Origin: Candidatus Brevundimonas phytovorans
GTDB taxonomy: Bacteria; Pseudomonadota; Alphaproteobacteria; Caulobacterales; Caulobacteraceae
Assembly (NCBI GenBank): GCA_029203145.1
Contig: CP119309.1
Coordinates: 3,156,064 to 3,220,063 of the forward strand
DNA length: 64,000 bases
Direction: 5' to 3'
Numbering within the stretch: position 1 is the stretch's first letter; the number at the start of each line of letters is the position of its first letter. Under the pieces are notes generated by a model. The model saw only the letters and a list, made by a program, of their open reading frames with translations, was not told the DNA's origin and ran no database searches. A program made the translations under genes and the position numbers. Shown piece after piece: positions 15,987 to 24,371 of the stretch.

Positions 15987-16714
15987 ATCAATCCCAATTG
16001 CTTGAAACTGGCCACGCCTTCGCGGCCGACGATGAGGTGGTCGTGGACCTGAAGGCTGAGCGCGCGGGCGGCCTCGACCACCTGCCTGGTCATGTCGATG
16101 TCGGCGCGGCTGGGGGTCGGGTCCCCCGAGGGGTGGTTGTGGACGATGATCATGGCGCTGGCCGACAGCTCCAGCGCCCGACGCACCACCTCGCGCGGAT
16201 AGACGGGGGCGTGGTCGACCGTGCCCCGGTTCTGGATCTCGTCAAGGATCAGCTGGTTCTTCTTGTCGAGGTAGAGGACGCGGAACTGTTCGCGCGGTTC
16301 ATGCTGCAGCGACAGGCGGACATAGGCCAGCAGCGCTGTCCAGGACGAGATGACGGTGCGCTTGTTGGCCTCTTCCTTGGTCACGCGGCGCGAGACCTCG
16401 TGCAGGGCGGCCAGGTCCAGGGCGGTCTCGGCGCCGACGCCCTTGGAGCGGCCGCGCGAGTCCTCGGCGCGGACGGTCATCAGGTCTTCCACCGAGGCGG
16501 CCAGGACGGCGGCCAGGGAGCCGAAGCGGGTCAGCAGGGCCTTGGCGATCGGCTTGACGTCGCCCTGCGGCTGGCTGCGGAACAGGAAGAACTCCAGCAG
16601 CTCATAGTCGGGCAGGTGGTGGATGCCCGCGCCGCGCGCGCGTTCGCGCAGCCGTTCGCGATGACCGGCGTGGTGCGGCTTGGCCTTCGGCTTTTCCGGC
16701 GGTTGATCGAGCAT
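15983..16714 (-). CDS. radC: RadC-family JAB-domain protein
   Basis: 243 residues. The N-terminal helix-hairpin-helix-like part (HRERLRERARGAGIHHLPDY, then LLTRFGSLAAVL) is followed by the JAB1/MPN metalloprotease-like domain. The zinc motif is HNHPSGDPTPSRADIDMT (HxH-x7-D type), preceded by a Glu in the upstream strand. Despite the name, a DNA-repair role has not held up in E. coli. The ribosome binding site sits inside a 16-base hairpin (16719-16734). Coupled to the downstream acetyltransferase. Confidence 0.9.
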   Translation of the reverse strand: MLDQPPEKPKAKPHHAGHRERLRERARGAGIHHLPDYELLEFFLFRSQPQGDVKPIAKALLTRFGSLAAVLAASVEDLMTVRAEDSRGRSKGVGAETALDLAALHEVSRRVTKEEANKRTVISSWTALLAYVRLSLQHEPREQFRVLYLDKKNQLILDEIQNRGTVDHAPVYPREVVRRALELSASAMIIVHNHPSGDPTPSRADIDMTRQVVEAARALSLQVHDHLIVGREGVASFKQLGLM

Positions 16715-16718
16715 CAGC

Positions 16719-16734
16719 CTCCCCCGAGGGGGAG
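16719..16734 (-). promoter_or_regulatory. Hairpin overlapping the radC ribosome binding site
   Basis: CTCCCCC and GGGGGAG pair around a two-base loop in the 26 bases between the map stop and the radC ATG. On the minus strand the second arm is the GGGGGAGG that must serve radC, so folding would hide it. Confidence 0.45.
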
Positions 16735-16740
16735 ACTAGC

Positions 16741-17562
16741 TCAGAATTTCGGGCGGAACAGGCCCTTCGGCGAGGCCGAGAAGATTTCCAGGCCGTCTTC
16801 CGTCACGCCGATGGTGTGTTCGCACTGCGACGACAGCGACTTGTCGCGGGTCACGGCGGTCCAGCCGTCGGACAGGACCTTCACCGCCGGCTTGCCCAGG
16901 TTCACCATCGGCTCGACGGTGAAGAACATGCCGGGCTTCAGGACCGCGCCCTCGCCGCGACGACCGTAGTGCAGGACATTGGGGCTGTCGTGGAAGACCC
17001 GGCCGATGCCGTGGCCGCAGAAGTCGCGGACCACGCTCATGCGTTGGGCCTCGACGAATTTCTGAATGGCGAAGCCGATGTCGCCGAAGGTGTTGCCCGG
17101 CTTGACCTGGGCCAGACCCAGTTCCAGCGCCTCATAAGTGACGTCGATCAGTTTTTTCGAACGGGCGTTGATCTCGCCGACCGGGAACATACGGCTCGAG
17201 TCGCCATGCCAGCCGTCGACGATGACCGTGTGGTCGATATTGACGATGTCGCCTTCCTTCAGGACCTTGTCGCCGGGAATGCCATGGCAGACGACGTGGT
17301 TGATCGAGGTGCAGATCGTCTTGGTGTAGCCCTTGTAGCCGAGGCAGGCGGGGATGCCGCCGCGCGCCAGGGTGAACTCGCGCACCAGATCGTCCAGTTC
17401 GCCGGTGGTGACGCCGGGCTTCACATGCTCGCCGATCATGTCCAGGGCCTCGGCGACCAGACGGCCGGCCTTGCGCATGCCCTCGAAGGCGGCCGCGTCG
17501 TGGATGCGGATTTCGTGGCTGCGGACGAAGGCGTCGTTATCCAGGTCGGGGGTCTCGTACAT
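16741..17562 (-). CDS. map: Methionine aminopeptidase, type I
   Basis: Removes initiator methionine from nascent proteins. 273 residues. The metal-binding set is complete: CHGIPG, NIDHTVIVDGWHGDSSRMF (two Asp), HGIGRVFHDSPNVLHYG (His), FFTVEPMV (Glu) and QCEHTIGV (Glu at the end). A 20-residue N-terminal extension precedes the core. Divergent from the CinA-domain gene, with 138 bases between the two starts. Essential housekeeping gene. Confidence 0.95.
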   Translation of the reverse strand: MYETPDLDNDAFVRSHEIRIHDAAAFEGMRKAGRLVAEALDMIGEHVKPGVTTGELDDLVREFTLARGGIPACLGYKGYTKTICTSINHVVCHGIPGDKVLKEGDIVNIDHTVIVDGWHGDSSRMFPVGEINARSKKLIDVTYEALELGLAQVKPGNTFGDIGFAIQKFVEAQRMSVVRDFCGHGIGRVFHDSPNVLHYGRRGEGAVLKPGMFFTVEPMVNLGKPAVKVLSDGWTAVTRDKSLSSQCEHTIGVTEDGLEIFSASPKGLFRPKF

Positions 17563-17700
17563 GATCTGCTTTCGGCGGGCCGCGAGAGGGAGGCGCGGCG
17601 GGGGGCTTTACTCTGGGTCAGATGGCCACCCTAGCACAAAACCTCAACCCCGTCAGGCGGCGCCGGTGACGCGGGGCGGCGCCCTCCCTATGTGGGAGGC

Positions 17701-18459
17701 ATGAACGCTCAAGCCGCCCCCACCGCCGCTGTCCTGATCATCGGCGATGAAATCCTGTCCGGTCGAACCCGGGACACGAACCTGAACACCATCGCCCGGT
17801 TCCTGGCGACGCTGGGGATCGACCTGATGGAGGCGCGCACGGTCGGAGACCGGCAGGCGCAGATCGTCGGGGCCCTGAACGCCCTGCGCGGGGCCTACGA
17901 CTATGTCTTCACCACCGGGGGCATAGGCCCGACCCATGACGACATCACCGCCGACGCCGTGGGCGCGGCCTTCGGCGTGGCGGTGGCCGAACACCCCGAG
18001 GCCCTCGCCATCCTGGAGCGACGCTATGGCGTCGGGGATTTCACCCCGGCGCGGCGGCGCATGGCGCGCATTCCCGAGGGCGGGACCCTGATCGCCAATC
18101 CGGTGACGGATGCGCCGGGCTTCCAGATCGGCAATGTCTTCGTCATGGCCGGAGTGCCCCGGATCATGGAGGCCATGTTGCAGGATGTGGCCCCGCGCCT
18201 GCGCACGGGGGCGGTGGTCCATGTCCGCACCCTGCGGGTCGTGGGCGTCGGCGAAAGCGCTATCGCCGAGAGGCTGAGGGCCGCCGCCGAGGCGCGGCCG
18301 GACCTGTCGTTCGGCAGCTATCCCTTCGGCTTCGGCGGCGATGGGGAGGTCGGAACCCAGCTGGTGATCCGTGGTCGCGATGCGGCCGAAGTTGACCTTG
18401 CGGAACACGATCTTTCCCACGAACTGCGTTCTTCGGGAATTGAAATTGCCGTAACGTAA
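17701..18459 (+). CDS. CinA N-terminal (molybdopterin-binding-like) domain protein
   Basis: 252 residues equal to the N-terminal half of CinA only; the C-terminal NMN deamidase domain is absent. Motifs are IIGDEILSGRTRDTN, TTGGIGPTHDDITADAVGAA and the GVPRIMEAM region. CinA-type stand-alone N domains have been linked to ADP-ribose pyrophosphatase activity, not confirmed for this form. The start is uncertain: GGGAGG lies only one base before ATG 17701 and would overlap a GTG at 17692, so neither has a well-spaced site; the ATG matches family N-termini. Confidence 0.8.
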   Translation: MNAQAAPTAAVLIIGDEILSGRTRDTNLNTIARFLATLGIDLMEARTVGDRQAQIVGALNALRGAYDYVFTTGGIGPTHDDITADAVGAAFGVAVAEHPEALAILERRYGVGDFTPARRRMARIPEGGTLIANPVTDAPGFQIGNVFVMAGVPRIMEAMLQDVAPRLRTGAVVHVRTLRVVGVGESAIAERLRAAAEARPDLSFGSYPFGFGGDGEVGTQLVIRGRDAAEVDLAEHDLSHELRSSGIEIAVT

Positions 18460-18641
18460 CCTCACCAAGGTGTGAAATTCTGCGACATTGTCGCCACGGT
18501 TTCGCCGATTTGCGGTCTGAGAGGTGTCGCGGGCGCAACGCTTTCATGACACGAGCGCTGTGGCTGCTAGCTTTGGCCCTCTCCCCGAACAACGGCGCGT
18601 CGCATCAGTAATGGCGGGCCGACTTACATAGGTGAAACAGT

Positions 18642-19937
18642 ATGAACTCCAGGAATATGGGCCGTATCAGCGGTCTGGCGGTCCTCATGGCCTCCGTGGC
18701 TGCGCCGGCCTTCGCCGGCTCCTTCTATCTGCAGGAACAGTCGGTGCGCGGCGCGGGCCGGGCCTATTCGGGCGAGGCGGCGGATCGCGGCGTGTCCTCG
18801 CTGTGGTGGAACCCCGCCGCCGTGGCCCGCAGCGGCCGCGAGGTCTATGTCGGCATGCATGGCCTGAAGATCGACTCGAGCGTCGACAACGCCGGGTCGA
18901 GCATCACCTATCCGGGCGGGATCACCGTGCCGATCCAGGGCCAGAACCACAACATCGACCCGATCGAGAGCGGTCTGGTCCCGAACTTCGCCATCGCCAC
19001 GCCGGTCGGCGACCGCTTCGCCGTCGCCTTCTCGCTGGCCGCCCCCTACAACTTCACCACCAAGTATCAGCCGACCTCCTTCGCCCGCTATGACGCCCTG
19101 ACGTCGGAGCTGCGGACGGTGAACGCCGGCCTGACGGGGGCCGTTCAGGTCACCGACTGGCTGGACCTGGGCGTCGGCGTCGACGCTCAATACGTCAAGG
19201 CCAAGCTGACCTCGGCCCTGCCCAATCTGTCGCCCCTGCTGCCGGACGGCTCCAACTCCCTGATCGGCGACGGCTGGGACTATGGCTGGAATGTCGGCGC
19301 CCAGGTGCACAAGGGCCCGTGGGACTTCGGCCTGAGCTATCGCTCCAAGATCGAGCACGAACTGGACGGCGACGTGGTCATTTCCGGCCTGCTGGCGCCC
19401 CTGCCGGCGGCGGCCAATGTCTCGACCCCGGGCACGGCCAGCTTCAACACGCCGTGGTTCGCCTCGGCCTCGGTCCGCTATGCCGTCAACGACAAGCTGA
19501 CCCTGAACGCCCAGGTCAACCGCATCGGCTGGAGCGAGTTCCAGGCCATCGACGTCGAGTACGCGGGCCAGAGCGCGCCGATCGAGCAGAACTACAAGGA
19601 CGTGACCACGGGCGCGATCGGGGCCGACTACGCCCTGAACGACAAGGTCACGCTGCGCGCCGGCGTCGGCTATGACCCGACTCCGACCCGCGACAGCCTG
19701 CGCACGGCCCGCATCCCGGACGCCGACCGCTGGCTGTTCTCGGTGGGCGGCACCGCCGAGGTGCGCGAAGGTCTGAAGGTCGACGCCGGCCTGACCTACA
19801 TCGCCTTCAGCGACAGCACCATCAACGACGACCGCACCTTCTATGCGGGCACGCCGGCGGCGACGACCTCGCAGCTGCGCGGCACGGCCGAGGGCTCGGG
19901 CGTAGTGGCCTCCCTGGGCGCGCGCTGGGCCTTCTGA
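18642..19937 (+). CDS. FadL/OmpP1/TodX outer membrane transporter
   Basis: Passive uptake of hydrophobic molecules such as long-chain fatty acids through the outer membrane. 431 residues. The signal peptide ends at AFA-GSF near residue 25. The N-terminal hatch region begins SFYLQEQSVRGAGRAYSGEA with the NPA-type motif SSLWWNPAAVA, both FadL hallmarks. The rest is a beta barrel ending in Phe (GARWAF). A terminator follows 24 bases downstream, so it is monocistronic. Confidence 0.92.
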   Translation: MNSRNMGRISGLAVLMASVAAPAFAGSFYLQEQSVRGAGRAYSGEAADRGVSSLWWNPAAVARSGREVYVGMHGLKIDSSVDNAGSSITYPGGITVPIQGQNHNIDPIESGLVPNFAIATPVGDRFAVAFSLAAPYNFTTKYQPTSFARYDALTSELRTVNAGLTGAVQVTDWLDLGVGVDAQYVKAKLTSALPNLSPLLPDGSNSLIGDGWDYGWNVGAQVHKGPWDFGLSYRSKIEHELDGDVVISGLLAPLPAAANVSTPGTASFNTPWFASASVRYAVNDKLTLNAQVNRIGWSEFQAIDVEYAGQSAPIEQNYKDVTTGAIGADYALNDKVTLRAGVGYDPTPTRDSLRTARIPDADRWLFSVGGTAEVREGLKVDAGLTYIAFSDSTINDDRTFYAGTPAATTSQLRGTAEGSGVVASLGARWAF

Positions 19938-19960
19938 CCCGGCGACAAGGCTGAGATGGA

Positions 19961-19993
19961 AACGGCGGCTCTCTTGCGGGGGCCGCCGTTTTT
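19961..19993 (+). terminator. Rho-independent terminator of the FadL gene
   Basis: AACGGCGGC (19961-19969) pairs perfectly with GCCGCCGTT (19982-19990) and runs into a U-run of five. Confidence 0.9.
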
Positions 19994-20428
19994 CATGGGC
20001 GGGATTGCACGGCGCCGCGAAAAAAACAGTGCAATTGGTGCAATGGGCCGGGGCGGGACCGGCGGCCAACGGGGAGGCCAGAATGGCGGTCCGAGAGAGG
20101 AAGGCGACGGGGTGGGGCGTCTGGGCGTTCATGCGTCAAGTCTAGGCGAGGGCTGAACCTCGGCGCGCAAAACGGATGAAAATGACCCTAGGGCGTTGTT
20201 TTCTTGGAAGGGGAGATGCGAGGTCTGGGGGAGATGGCAGTTGGAGGCCACCCTTCTCATGGTGGAAGAGAGCTGTCGCTCACATCCGATCTTGTGGCTT
20301 TTTCAGGCAGCGGGCAGGCGGCTGCGATACGGCTGACGCCGAGGGGCGACGACCACCTCACCCTTTCGCCTTGCCAATCGCTTTGCTCTTGGAGGCTCAA
20401 GCCCTCTCCCATTGGGAGAGGGAAGGCG
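19994..20428. other. Non-coding gap with several inverted repeats
   Basis: No open frame here looks coding on either strand. Visible structures are a 7-mer present three times at 20004-20044 (ATTGCAC, then GTGCAAT twice), a perfect hairpin CCCTCTCCC-ATT-GGGAGAGGG at 20402-20422, and a longer pair TTTCGCCTT (20364-20372) with AAGGCGAAA (20423-20431) that encloses that hairpin. The last two together look like a small palindromic repeat element. Confidence 0.5.
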
Positions 20429-20465
20429 AAACGAAAAACGCCGGGCTCTCGAGGAGAGCCCGGCG
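20429..20465 (-). terminator. Rho-independent terminator of the RNA helicase gene
   Basis: On the minus strand CGCCGGGCTCTC and GAGAGCCCGGCG form a perfect 12-bp stem with a three-base loop, followed by TTTTTCGTTT. Confidence 0.92.
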
Positions 20466-20499
20466 GTTCTGTCGTGGCGTTGATCCCAGGGATCAGGGC

Positions 20500-22011
20500 T
20501 TAGGCGCTGTAGCCCTTGCCGCCGTTCGAGGGGCGGCGGTTGCGCGGGCGGCGCTGCATTTCGCCGACGGGCTTGGGCTCGGCCGAGGGCTGGGCGCGCG
20601 GCGACGACTTCGGACGTTCGCCGGCCATGGGGTCATAGACGGCGGCCGGACGGTCGGCGTGGTGGGTGCGGTCGCGGTTCGGGCCGGCCTTGCGCTGACG
20701 GTGCGGCTGACCGCCGCCCTCCGGCTTGACGCCGTCGCGACGCGGGTTGCGGTTGCGGCCTTCGCCGCCGCCGCCGCCGCGTCCGCCACGGCCGCCGCGC
20801 TCTTCACGCTCGGGCAGGGTGGCCTTCTGCTTGACGCCGGCGGCCATGATCGAGGCGTCGAGCATGCCCAGGGCCTTGTCGTTACGACGGTCGATGGCCG
20901 GGATCTTCTGGCGCGTGACCTTCTCGATGTCCTTGAGCAGCTTCATCTCGTCGCCGGCGACGAAGCTGATGGCCGTGCCGTCAGCGCCCGCGCGGGCCGT
21001 ACGGCCGATGCGGTGGACATAGGCTTCCGGCACATAGGGCAGCTCGAAGTTCACGACGTGCGTGACCTTGTCCACGTCGATGCCGCGGGCGGCGATGTCG
21101 GTGGCGACCAGGACGCGCAGCTTGCCCTGCTTGAAGGCTTCCAGGGCGCGTTCGCGTTGTGACTGGCTCTTGTTGCCGTGGATGGCGCCGGCTTCGACGC
21201 CGCCGGCTTCCAGATAGGCCGCAACCTTGTCGGCGCCGTGCTTGGTCTTGGTGAAGACCAGGCAGCGGGTATAGGCCGAGTCAGAGAAGAGCTCGGTCAG
21301 CAGGGCGCGCTTGCGACCCTGTTCGATGTGGACGACCGACTGCTTGATGCGCTCGACCGTGGTGGCCTGCGGCGTGACCTGGACCTTGACCGGGTCCTTC
21401 AGCAGCTCGCCGGCCAGCTTGCCGATCTCCGACGGCATGGTGGCCGAGAAGAAGAGGTTCTGACGCTTGGCCGGGATGCGGCTGACGATCTGACGGATGG
21501 GCTTGATGAAGCCCAGGTCCAGCATCTGGTCGGCTTCGTCGAGGACGAAGATTTCCGTTTGCGACAGGTCGAGGGTCTTCTGTTGCAGGTGGTCCAGCAG
21601 GCGGCCCGGAGCGGCGACCAGGACGTCGAGGCCCTGTTGCAGGGCGCGTTCCTGAGGGCCGTACTTCACGCCGCCGAAGATGACGGCGACGCGGAAGCCC
21701 AGGTGCTGGCCGTACTGCTTGAAGCTGTCGGCGATCTGGGTGGCCAGTTCACGGGTGGGCGACAGGATCAGGCAGCGCGTGGTGCGCGGCTTGGGCGCGA
21801 TGCGGTTCTCGGCCAGGCGATGCAGGATCGGAAGGGCGAAGGCCGCGGTCTTGCCGGTGCCGGTCTGGGCGATGCCCAGCAGGTCCTTGCCCAGCATGAC
21901 GTCGGGAATGGCCTTGGCCTGGATCGGCGTCGGCTGGGTGTAGCCGGTGGATTCCAGGGCCTGGAGGAGGGCCTTGTTCAGGCCCATGGATTCAAAAGTG
22001 GTGTTGCTCAC
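20500..22011 (-). CDS. rhlE: DEAD-box RNA helicase, RhlE type
   Basis: ATP-dependent remodelling of structured RNA, commonly in ribosome assembly, cold response and mRNA decay. About 503 residues. Motifs in order: Q motif FESMGLNKAL...PTPIQ; I AQTGTGKT; Ia SPTRELATQI; II VLDEADQM; III FSATMP; V ATDIAARGIDV; VI HRIGRTARAG. The C-terminal 130 residues are a disordered Gly/Arg/Pro tail (RGGRGGRGGGGGEGRNR) typical of RhlE. I choose GTG at 22011 (encoding MSNTTFESMG) since it matches family N-termini. The frame stays open another 100 codons upstream but that part has no helicase homology and is GC-skewed shadow. A 12-bp terminator follows the gene. Confidence 0.9.
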   Translation of the reverse strand: MSNTTFESMGLNKALLQALESTGYTQPTPIQAKAIPDVMLGKDLLGIAQTGTGKTAAFALPILHRLAENRIAPKPRTTRCLILSPTRELATQIADSFKQYGQHLGFRVAVIFGGVKYGPQERALQQGLDVLVAAPGRLLDHLQQKTLDLSQTEIFVLDEADQMLDLGFIKPIRQIVSRIPAKRQNLFFSATMPSEIGKLAGELLKDPVKVQVTPQATTVERIKQSVVHIEQGRKRALLTELFSDSAYTRCLVFTKTKHGADKVAAYLEAGGVEAGAIHGNKSQSQRERALEAFKQGKLRVLVATDIAARGIDVDKVTHVVNFELPYVPEAYVHRIGRTARAGADGTAISFVAGDEMKLLKDIEKVTRQKIPAIDRRNDKALGMLDASIMAAGVKQKATLPEREERGGRGGRGGGGGEGRNRNPRRDGVKPEGGGQPHRQRKAGPNRDRTHHADRPAAVYDPMAGERPKSSPRAQPSAEPKPVGEMQRRPRNRRPSNGGKGYSA

Positions 22012-22309
22012 GTAGCGTCTTTCGCTTGCGGAAGTGCGCATCCCGCGTGCGTCGGGTCGAGAAGGCGGAAGCCTTCTGACCGCACGCAACAACGAAGAGA
22101 CGCACCGCCAGTCCCGATAGAGCTTCGGAATGAAGCCGTCGGGGTGGATCGGGGCGTCGCCCCGCGTGTCCGGACGACGTAATGACTCTGAGGTCTTGCC
22201 GGCTGCGTCTGCAATCAGGTCTTCGGGGAGGAAGACCCACACGCGTTGCAGGAAGTCGGCCATCGCATGGTGCGATGCAGCGCAGATGGGCCTCAATAAC
22301 GGCCAAGTC
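22012..22309 (-). other. Long leader region of the RNA helicase gene
   Basis: About 300 bases without a convincing gene between the SDR gene and rhlE. It is full of short perfect stems: GAAGGC-GGAA-GCCTTC near 22061, GGGGC-GTC-GCCCC near 22150 and GTCTTC-GGGGAG-GAAGAC near 22218. If the transcript begins at the upstream end this would be a structured 5' UTR. No clear promoter was identified. Confidence 0.4.
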
Positions 22310-22331
22310 AAGGCGGCGGGGTCGCCGCCTT
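22310..22331 (-). terminator. Terminator-like stem-loop after the SDR gene
   Basis: AAGGCGGC (22310-22317) pairs perfectly with GCCGCCTT (22324-22331), six bases past the SDR stop. There is no U-run, so termination is uncertain. Confidence 0.45.
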
Positions 22332-22337
22332 GAATGT

Positions 22338-23099
22338 TCAGGCTCCGGCGAGGCCGTTCAGGGCGGCGTAGATCTGTTCGTAGTTTCCGTCGATCTCGGC
22401 GCGGCGCAGGGGTTTGACCCGTTCGACCAGGATCTCGCCGCGCGGGGTCTCGCCGCGTTCAATCAGGTCGACCACCTCAGCCGTATAGGCGGCCAAGGGC
22501 ATGGAGGCGGGGTTTTCGGCGTGACCGGGCATGAGGTCGGTCGCCACCGCCGGCGGCGCCAGCTCCAGCACCTCGACCGAGGTGTCGGCCAGTTGGGTGC
22601 GCAAGGACTGGGTCCAGGAATGGATGGCGGCCTTGGTGGCGTTGTAGGTCGGCGTGGCGACCAGAGGGATGAAGGCGAGGCCTGAAGTGACGGTGATGAC
22701 GGTCGAGGCCGGCCGGGCCCGCAGATGCGGCAACAGGGCCATGGTCAGCCGGATCGGGCCCAGCAGGTTGGTGGCGATGGTGGTTTCGGCGGTCTCCAGC
22801 GAGAAGGGCTCGGCGGTCAGATCCTCGGTCTGCATGATCCCCGCATTGTTGATGACCCCGTTCAAGTCGGGATGATCGCGCACGACCTGGGCGGCGAAGG
22901 CGCGGATCGCGGCGGCGTCCTCCATGTCCAGCGTGGCCCAGGCCATGCCGGGGTTGGCGTCGGAGACGGCCTTCAGCGGCGCCTCACGACGCCCGGTGAT
23001 GATGACGCGATTGCCGCGGGCGTGCGGGCTTTCGGCCAGGGCGCGGCCGATGCCGCTGCCGCCGCCGGTGATCAGGATGGTGTTGCCGGTGATCTTCAT
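22338..23099 (-). CDS. Short-chain dehydrogenase/reductase, DltE-like
   Basis: NAD(P)-dependent oxidoreductase of unknown substrate. About 253 residues. The cofactor motif TGGGSGIGRALAE is at about residue 11, NNAG at 84, the catalytic Ser in TVTSGLAF and YNATK near 152. The subgroup resembles DltE-type reductases, often annotated without function. ATG 23099 has AAGGAG seven bases upstream; the earlier in-frame codon at 23123 has not. Divergent from an HxlR regulator that probably controls it. Confidence 0.87.
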   Translation of the reverse strand: MKITGNTILITGGGSGIGRALAESPHARGNRVIITGRREAPLKAVSDANPGMAWATLDMEDAAAIRAFAAQVVRDHPDLNGVINNAGIMQTEDLTAEPFSLETAETTIATNLLGPIRLTMALLPHLRARPASTVITVTSGLAFIPLVATPTYNATKAAIHSWTQSLRTQLADTSVEVLELAPPAVATDLMPGHAENPASMPLAAYTAEVVDLIERGETPRGEILVERVKPLRRAEIDGNYEQIYAALNGLAGA

Positions 23100-23148
23100 G
23101 TCGGGCTCCTTCGGCGTGCGCATTCACGCCGAGGCCCAGTTATGAGCT

Positions 23149-23193
23149 ATACTCTCCAATCGAAAGCAGGCACCAGAAACCGCCATACTTACC
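23149..23193. promoter_or_regulatory. Possible HxlR-type direct repeats
   Basis: ATACTCTCC (23149-23157) and ATACTTACC (23185-23193) match at 7 of 9 positions, 36 bp apart, in the 112-bp divergent gap between the SDR and HxlR genes. HxlR regulators bind paired sites in such gaps. Confidence 0.3.
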
Positions 23194-23211
23194 TCATGGG
23201 AAGATTTGGAT

Positions 23212-23622
23212 ATGGCTGACGTCCCGCCCGCAAGAATCTCATCCCCCTACAGCGACGAGGCGGCTGATCCGCGCGTCGAGGTCCTGGTCAATGAGGTCAT
23301 CGGGCGGGTGGCGGACAAGTGGACCATGCTGATCCTGGAGGTGCTGGAGCAGTACGGCGAGCAGCGTTTCAGCCGTCTCGGCGAACGGGTCGGCGGCATC
23401 AGCCAGAAGATGCTGACCCAGACCCTGCGTCAGATGGAGCGTGACGGCCTGGTGGTGCGAACCGTGCATCCGGTCATCCCGCCGCGCGTCGAATACCGGC
23501 TGACCGACCTGGGCGTGACCCTGGCCGAAGCCTTCTGCGGGGTCTGGACCTGGGCGGAGAAGAACCTGGATCGTATCGAGGCGGCGCGGCTGGCCTTTGA
23601 TGCGCGCAAGGCGGCGGGCTAG
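23212..23622 (+). CDS. HxlR family winged-helix regulator
   Basis: 136 residues. The conserved HxlR core is clear: VLVNEVIGRVADKWTMLILE, RFSRLGERVGGISQKMLTQT (recognition helix) and LRQMERDGLVVRTVHPVIPP followed by VEYRLTDLG. Members sense aldehydes, oxidants or redox state. Unlike YodB or HypR it has no Cys near the N-terminus; its only Cys is near residue 105 (EAFCGVW). ATG at 23212; the upstream ATG at 23196 is out of frame. It probably regulates the divergent SDR gene. The last four bases (CTAG) are shared with the DUF1345 gene. Confidence 0.88.
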   Translation: MADVPPARISSPYSDEAADPRVEVLVNEVIGRVADKWTMLILEVLEQYGEQRFSRLGERVGGISQKMLTQTLRQMERDGLVVRTVHPVIPPRVEYRLTDLGVTLAEAFCGVWTWAEKNLDRIEAARLAFDARKAAG

Positions 23623-24272
23623 CCCAGCAGGCTGACGGCCATATTGACCGCCAGGGCCAGGATCACCGTGTTGAACAGAAAGGCCACCAGGCTGTGCAGG
23701 GTGGCGATGCGGCGCAGTCTCTGACTGCTGATCTGGATGTCGGCGGTCTGGTTGGCGACGCCGATGATCAGGGCGAAATGCAGAAAGTCCCAGTAGTCGG
23801 CGTCGTCCTCGCCGGGGAAGATCAGCCCCTGGCGGTCGCCCTTTCCCGTGTCGGCGGGGGCGTAGAACTCATGCGCATAGTGCAGGGTGAAGAGGACGTG
23901 GACGAACAGCCAGGACAGGGCGATGACGCCGATGGAAAAGAGGGCCGAACCTGTCGAGGGCTTGCCGCCGCCCGCCGCCTCCACGACGATGATGAAGACG
24001 CTGGCCGCCGCCGCCAGCAGGCTGAGCGGCAGGACGGCGCCGCCCGCCTGATCCAGTTCGGCGGCGCGCTTGCGGATGGCCTCGACCGAGCGGGCGCGCA
24101 TCAGACGGATGAAGGTCAGGGCCAGGAAGGCGGCGGCGCCCGCGCCCCATCCCGCCGCGATCCGTGTCGGCCAGTCCCGCAGGTTGGGGGACAGGGCGAT
24201 GACCACAACCAGAACCGCCAGCCCCAGCCACAGGGCGGCGTGCAGACGGAACAGGCGGGCGATCCAGCTCAT
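23619..24272 (-). CDS. DUF1345 family membrane protein
   Basis: 217 residues with about five transmembrane helices. Signature regions are the N-terminal RLHAALWLGL and the LHYAHEFY plus FPGEDDADYWDFLHFALIIG stretch that marks DUF1345, followed by QTADIQISSQRLRRIATLHS. Function unknown. I start at ATG 24272 (MSWIARLF); the frame is open far upstream over ku but that part is a shadow. Confidence 0.85.
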   Translation of the reverse strand: MSWIARLFRLHAALWLGLAVLVVVIALSPNLRDWPTRIAAGWGAGAAAFLALTFIRLMRARSVEAIRKRAAELDQAGGAVLPLSLLAAAASVFIIVVEAAGGGKPSTGSALFSIGVIALSWLFVHVLFTLHYAHEFYAPADTGKGDRQGLIFPGEDDADYWDFLHFALIIGVANQTADIQISSQRLRRIATLHSLVAFLFNTVILALAVNMAVSLLG

Positions 24273-24341
24273 GCGGTGATGATTACGCCGTTCGGTCGCG
24301 GGGGCCAGTGGCTTCCAGGCGTCTGAACGAATCCTCGCTCG

Positions 24342-24357
24342 GCCCGTTGGAACGGGC
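24342..24357. promoter_or_regulatory. Palindrome just upstream of ku
   Basis: GCCCGTT-GG-AACGGGC, two perfect 7-base arms with a two-base centre, ends 14 bases before the ku ATG and abuts its GGAGG. It could be an operator or a hairpin near the ribosome binding site. Confidence 0.35.
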
Positions 24358-24371
24358 TGGAGGACTGACCC

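Noticed and set aside
22012..22311. N-terminal extension of the RNA helicase to 603 residues
   Set aside because: The extra 100 residues have no helicase homology and the Q motif sits correctly with the GTG start at 22011.
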